NCBI RefSeq assembly: GCF_021390575.1
Contig: NZ_JAJEJQ010000003.1
Span: forward strand, 798,001 to 862,000
Reading direction: 5' to 3'
Length of the DNA: 64,000 nucleotides
DNA from: Paraburkholderia adhaesiva
GTDB taxonomy: Bacteria > Pseudomonadota > Gammaproteobacteria > Burkholderiales > Burkholderiaceae
A model generated the notes under the pieces. It saw only the letters and a list, made by a program, of their open reading frames with translations, was not told the DNA's origin and made no database searches. A program made the position numbers and the translations under genes. Below, piece by piece: positions 60,817-64,000 of this stretch. Numbering within the stretch: the first letter of the stretch is position 1; each line of letters opens with the position of its first letter.

Positions 60817-62278
60817 TCAACTCCTCTTCGGTCAAGTGCTCGCCGCTCAGGATCGCCTGCAAACGCCCCCCGCGCATGACGGCGACGCGATGGCACAGGC
60901 CGATCAGCTCGATTAACTCCGACGAAATCACGATCACCGCACGCCCTTCCCGGGCGAGCCGGTGAATCAGGAAATAGATGTCGCGTTTCGCACCAACATC
61001 GACGCCGCGCGTGGGTTCATCGAGTACGATCACGCGCGGATCGGGCTGCAGAAACTTCGCCAGCGCAAGCTTTTGCTGGTTGCCGCCAGAGAGCATGCGC
61101 GCACGACCGGCCAGATCGCCCGCGCGAATGCCGAATTCCCCCACGGCCTGCTGTAGCGCGACGCGCTCGGCCTTGGTGTCGATTAGCGGATGCGCGTAAC
61201 GTTCGTGCGTCATCAGCGTGAGATTGTCCTGCAGGCTCAAATCGGCATGGAGCCCCTTGCCCTTGCGATCCTCGCTGAGATAGGTGAGGCCCTGGCGCAT
61301 CGCGTCGCGCGGGCTGTTCAGCGCGATGCGCTGCCCCGCAATCTCGACGCGGCCCGCGCTGCGGCGGCGCAGTCCAAGCAGCGCTTCGAACGCCTCGGTA
61401 CGCCCCGAACCCACCAGACCCGCAAAGCCGAACACCTCGCCAGCACGTACATCGAAACTCAGATCCTCGATCCAGCCGGGTACCGCAAGCCCCTCTACTT
61501 TCAGCGCGACGCTGGCACTCTCGGGGACCGGCGCCTTATCGGGGAACATGTCCGACACTTCGCGCCCAACCATGAGGTTCGCCATCTGCTGGCGGGTGAA
61601 TCCAGCCGTCTCGCCACGAGAGACGAAACGCCCGTCTCGCATCACGATCACCTCGTCGGTAATGCGCTCGACTTCGTCGAGCTTGTGCGAGATATAGACG
61701 ATCGTCGCCCCATCCGCCTTCAGCCGCTCCATCAACGTGAACAGACGGCCGGTTTCCTCTGGCGTCAACGTCGCCGTTGGTTCATCCATGATGAGCAGAC
61801 GCGCATGGCGAGACAGCGCCTTGGCTATCTCGACCAGTTGTTTCTCCGCGACGATCAGCTCGCGTACCTTCGTGCCGGGAGGTCTGTCCAGTCCGACCTG
61901 CGCGAGATATTGCGTGGCCTCGTCACGCATTGCCGTTTCGTCGACGAACCAGCCTCTGCGCTTCTCGTGCCCCAGATACATGTTCTGCGAGATCGTCAGA
62001 TGCTCGGCCAGATTGAACTCCTGGTGGATCAACACGATACCTGCGGCTTCCGCTTCACGCGAACCGCCAAAATGAACCGGCCTCCCATCGATCTCGATCG
62101 CTCCCGCGCTGGGCTTTTCGTATCCGGCAAGAATTTTCATCAGCGTCGACTTGCCAGCGCCGTTCTCCCCCAGCAGACCGTAGATCCGGCCCGGCGCCAG
62201 GGCAAAGCTCACACCATGCAACACGCGCACCGGCCCGAAGTCCTTTTGGATGTCGTCGAAACGCACAGCCAGGCTCAT
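60791..62278 (-). CDS. ABC importer ATPase, fused double NBD (RbsA-like)
   Basis: 495 residues with two nucleotide-binding domains. NBD1 has Walker A GENGAGKST and Walker B 'LLIMDEPTATLT'. NBD2 begins ~250 with a degenerate Walker A (GLVGSGRTEAF), as usual for RbsA/MglA proteins, and keeps the signature 'LSGGNQQKLALAKFL' and 'VIVLDEPTRGVDVGAK'. Powers sugar uptake through the adjacent permease. Confidence 0.93.
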   Translation of the reverse strand: MSLAVRFDDIQKDFGPVRVLHGVSFALAPGRIYGLLGENGAGKSTLMKILAGYEKPSAGAIEIDGRPVHFGGSREAEAAGIVLIHQEFNLAEHLTISQNMYLGHEKRRGWFVDETAMRDEATQYLAQVGLDRPPGTKVRELIVAEKQLVEIAKALSRHARLLIMDEPTATLTPEETGRLFTLMERLKADGATIVYISHKLDEVERITDEVIVMRDGRFVSRGETAGFTRQQMANLMVGREVSDMFPDKAPVPESASVALKVEGLAVPGWIEDLSFDVRAGEVFGFAGLVGSGRTEAFEALLGLRRRSAGRVEIAGQRIALNSPRDAMRQGLTYLSEDRKGKGLHADLSLQDNLTLMTHERYAHPLIDTKAERVALQQAVGEFGIRAGDLAGRARMLSGGNQQKLALAKFLQPDPRVIVLDEPTRGVDVGAKRDIYFLIHRLAREGRAVIVISSELIELIGLCHRVAVMRGGRLQAILSGEHLTEEELIAHATGTH

Positions 62279-62304
62279 CGTTTCGTTCTCCTATGGGCTG
62301 TTCG

Positions 62305-63294
62305 TCATGCGCTCGCGCGCATCATCAGCCGATGCTGCAGCAGCACGCCGGGCAACACAGCCGCCGGGTCAGCCAGCCGTCGAAGCAGGAGCCGTGCTGC
62401 GATCTGCCCCAGTTCCTGCTTGGGTTGCGCCACCGTGGTCAACGGCGGATCGATCTGCGCAGCGATGGCGATGTCATCGAAACCGACGACTGCCACATCG
62501 TCAGGAACCTTGCGGCCAACGCTGCGCAAGCCATTGATCACCCCGATGGCCAACGTATCCGACACCGCAAAAATCGCGTCTGGTCCATCGCTACCCGCCG
62601 TGGCTAATGCGACTGCAGCTGCGGCGCCCGCCTCGTAATCCAGACTGTCTAGATTCAGGATCCAGCGGGGATCAGGCGTCAAACCCGCCTCGGCAAGGGT
62701 GTCGAGATAAGCCCGTTGGCGCTGCTGTGCGTACAGGTAGCCATCGCCGGAATTAATCAGCGCGATACGGCGTCGACCGCGCTCGAGCAAATAACGCATG
62801 GCTTCGCCCGCAGCGCGGTAGTTATCGATACCGACGTACGGCACGCCACCGGCTGGGTCGAATTCGCAGCAGGCGACCCATGGCAACGCGCCGGACTCCT
62901 CGGCGAGCGCCTGCTGGATCGCGGCCGGATCCAGGCAAATTGCACCGTCGGCGCGATGCCGACGCAACATGTCGAAATAGCTGCGCTCACGCCCGAGTTC
63001 TGCGTCGGTGTTGCATAGCAACATGAAGTAGCCCTCCTGACGCGCAACGCTGTCGATACCACGCACAATTTCCGCGTAGAACGGATTGCCGATGTTGGGC
63101 ACCATGGTCAGCAGCAGACGGCTTTCGGCCGTACGCAAATTACGGGCGAGTTCGTTGATTCGATAACCGCTACGCTCGACCGCTTCCATCACGCGTGAAC
63201 GCGTTTCTGGCCTGACATTCGTATGGCCATTGAGTACGCGCGAGACGGTCGCGACGGACACGCCAGCCAGGTGTGCGACGTTCAGAATCGACAT
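62305..63294 (-). CDS. LacI-family repressor of the sugar operon
   Basis: 329 residues: LacI HTH at the N-terminus ('NVAHLAGVSVATVSRVLNGH', hinge region to ~60) and a sugar-binding core resembling periplasmic binding proteins ('IFAVSDTLAIGVINGLRSVG', 'VAVVGFDDIAIAAQIDPPLT'). First gene of the operon, 26 bp before the ATPase gene. It probably represses its own operon through the palindrome at 63327-63346, with the transported sugar as inducer (inference). Confidence 0.92.
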   Translation of the reverse strand: MSILNVAHLAGVSVATVSRVLNGHTNVRPETRSRVMEAVERSGYRINELARNLRTAESRLLLTMVPNIGNPFYAEIVRGIDSVARQEGYFMLLCNTDAELGRERSYFDMLRRHRADGAICLDPAAIQQALAEESGALPWVACCEFDPAGGVPYVGIDNYRAAGEAMRYLLERGRRRIALINSGDGYLYAQQRQRAYLDTLAEAGLTPDPRWILNLDSLDYEAGAAAAVALATAGSDGPDAIFAVSDTLAIGVINGLRSVGRKVPDDVAVVGFDDIAIAAQIDPPLTTVAQPKQELGQIAARLLLRRLADPAAVLPGVLLQHRLMMRASA

Positions 63295-63326
63295 GCACAG
63301 CCCCTGAATATCTCGCTCAAGAACCC

Positions 63327-63346
63327 AAATGTAATGGATTACATTT
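63327..63346. promoter_or_regulatory. LacI-type operator palindrome
   Basis: AAATGTAAT-GG-ATTACATTT, a perfect 9-bp dyad with a 2-bp centre, 33 bp upstream of the lacI-family start; size and symmetry fit LacI-family operators. Confidence 0.7.
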
Positions 63347-63410
63347 ATAGTGCATGCGGGAAAAACGGCAAGAAAAAGTCACTTAGGGTTTTGCTTTATT
63401 CCAGCGCGGT

Positions 63411-63650
63411 GCACTGGACCGAGCAGCTTTTCGTAGACACCTTTGAGCCATCATTTCAGACAACCGAAGGGGTCTAAATGGACAGCAAGCGGTGCACGAA
63501 AGCGTTCAGGATCGAAGCAGTCAAGCAGGTATCGGAGCGAGGCATTCGGTGGCGGACGTGGCGCAGGGTCGGGCATCACGACGCACAGCCCGTGTGCCTG
63601 GAAGGCAGCGCTCGATAAGCGGGCCGCACTGGTTCGCCCGTGGTTGTGAA
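63411..63650 (+). pseudogene. IS3-family left end and orfA remnant
   Basis: The tip TGGACCGAGCAGCTTTTCG (63415) and leader are followed by ATG 63478: MDSKRCTKAFRIEAVKQVSE, then frameshifts into 'HSVADVAQ' and 'GITTHSPCAWKAALDK', the IS3 OrfA HTH sequence. No orfB. Shares its leader with the 81-bp element at 14792. Confidence 0.7.
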
Positions 63651-63653
63651 CAG

Positions 63654-63998
63654 TCAGTGAACTGTTTCCGCCGCCAGCGCGACCGTTTTAAAACCAGCGT
63701 CATCGGCCAACCCGAGCCAAGCTTCGACATCCGCGGTTATCTTCGGGTCCTCTCCGTGCTGCGAGCGATCGCCCATCGACCGCAGCGCGCTTTTAGCGCG
63801 CTCGCAAACTTCCGCGAACCCGCGCAATTCGCGCGTGACGGGTCGAAGATCGAGCCGTCGCTTCGCGATCGCCTCCGCGACACGTGCGTCGATCAGCGCG
63901 ATCTGACTGTCGAGCAATTCGATGCACGCTTCGCGGCAGCGTGCCGAAAAGCGCGCAACAGCAAACAACGCGGGCACGATCGGGAGCGTGAGATACAC
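63654..63998 (-). CDS. Unassigned protein, probably 5'-truncated by the window edge
   Basis: At least 114 codons, mostly helical: 'FSARCREACIELLDSQIALI', 'RRLDLRPVTRELRGFAEVCE', 'ADVEAWLGLADDAGFKTVAL'. The frame is open to the window end (a GTG at 63998 is only a nominal start). No family recognised. Confidence 0.55.
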   Translation of the reverse strand: MYLTLPIVPALFAVARFSARCREACIELLDSQIALIDARVAEAIAKRRLDLRPVTRELRGFAEVCERAKSALRSMGDRSQHGEDPKITADVEAWLGLADDAGFKTVALAAETVH

Positions 63999-64000
63999 GC

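Noticed and set aside
61190..62638. 482-codon plus-strand open frame
   Set aside because: Antisense to the ABC ATPase and LacI genes.

Overview
The window is GC-rich, gene-dense DNA from a beta-proteobacterium, most likely Burkholderiaceae (Paraburkholderia, Caballeronia or Burkholderia). The clues are two Burkholderiales-type trimeric porins, a type VI secretion (T6SS) effector locus, a CcdAB module, many LysR and LacI regulators, and IS3, IS66 and ISNCY-type insertion sequences. No rRNA, tRNA or CRISPR array was recognised. The species assignment is inference from protein style; no search was run.

Region 1 (1-14.7 kb) is the end of a T6SS cluster: the 3' part of tssG, then tssF, a VgrG spike with a C-terminal beta-sandwich-like tail, two phospholipase D-type effectors of the Tle5 kind, three exported Sel1-repeat proteins that are probably their immunity proteins, and a PAAR tip protein. 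Two recombination scars (9121-9465 and 12939-13081), built from pieces of vgrG, the effector gene and the PAAR gene, show that the effector/immunity unit was duplicated and partly deleted.

Region 2 (14.8-22 kb) is a wrecked prophage with Mu-like tail genes and lambda-like packaging genes, all broken by frameshifts and in-frame stops, with an IS66 fragment. It surrounds an intact porin gene and an odd secreted protein made of 13-residue repeats. Region 3 (22-27 kb) holds small accessory genes: an Xre regulator, a HAD-fold protein of the RNA-repair type, a DEDD exoribonuclease-like protein, a ccdA remnant and several unknowns. Region 4 (27-35.6 kb) is IS-rich: two IS3-family elements, one of which cuts a SIR2-like (possibly anti-phage) gene, a 0.57 kb low-coding stretch with a perfect palindrome, and two adjacent diverged ISNCY-type elements.

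Region 5 (37-46.8 kb) is a coherent aromatic-compound catabolic island. A divergent LysR regulator faces a flavin-dependent hydroxylase and its flavin reductase, a type I extradiol ring-cleavage dioxygenase, two MFS transporters, a porin and two tandem alpha/beta hydrolases. Together they would import a phenolic compound, hydroxylate it to a catechol, open the ring by meta-cleavage and hydrolyse the product. The first hydrolase has lost all three catalytic residues; the second keeps them.

Region 6 (46.9-56.2 kb) mixes decayed genes (IS3, MCP and LysR remnants) with intact single genes: a lipoprotein, DUF2249 and DUF3079 proteins behind a possible nitric-oxide-type control site, a DUF2235 (Tle1-like) lipase-fold protein, membrane proteins, a GH19 peptidoglycan hydrolase and a ccdAB toxin-antitoxin pair. 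Region 7 (56.4-63.3 kb) is a minus-strand sugar operon: LacI repressor, ribose-type ABC importer (ATPase, permease, binding protein), a TIM-barrel isomerase/epimerase and a Gfo/Idh/MocA dehydrogenase, with a perfect 20-bp palindromic operator upstream. The window ends in an IS3 orfA remnant and an unassigned partial gene.
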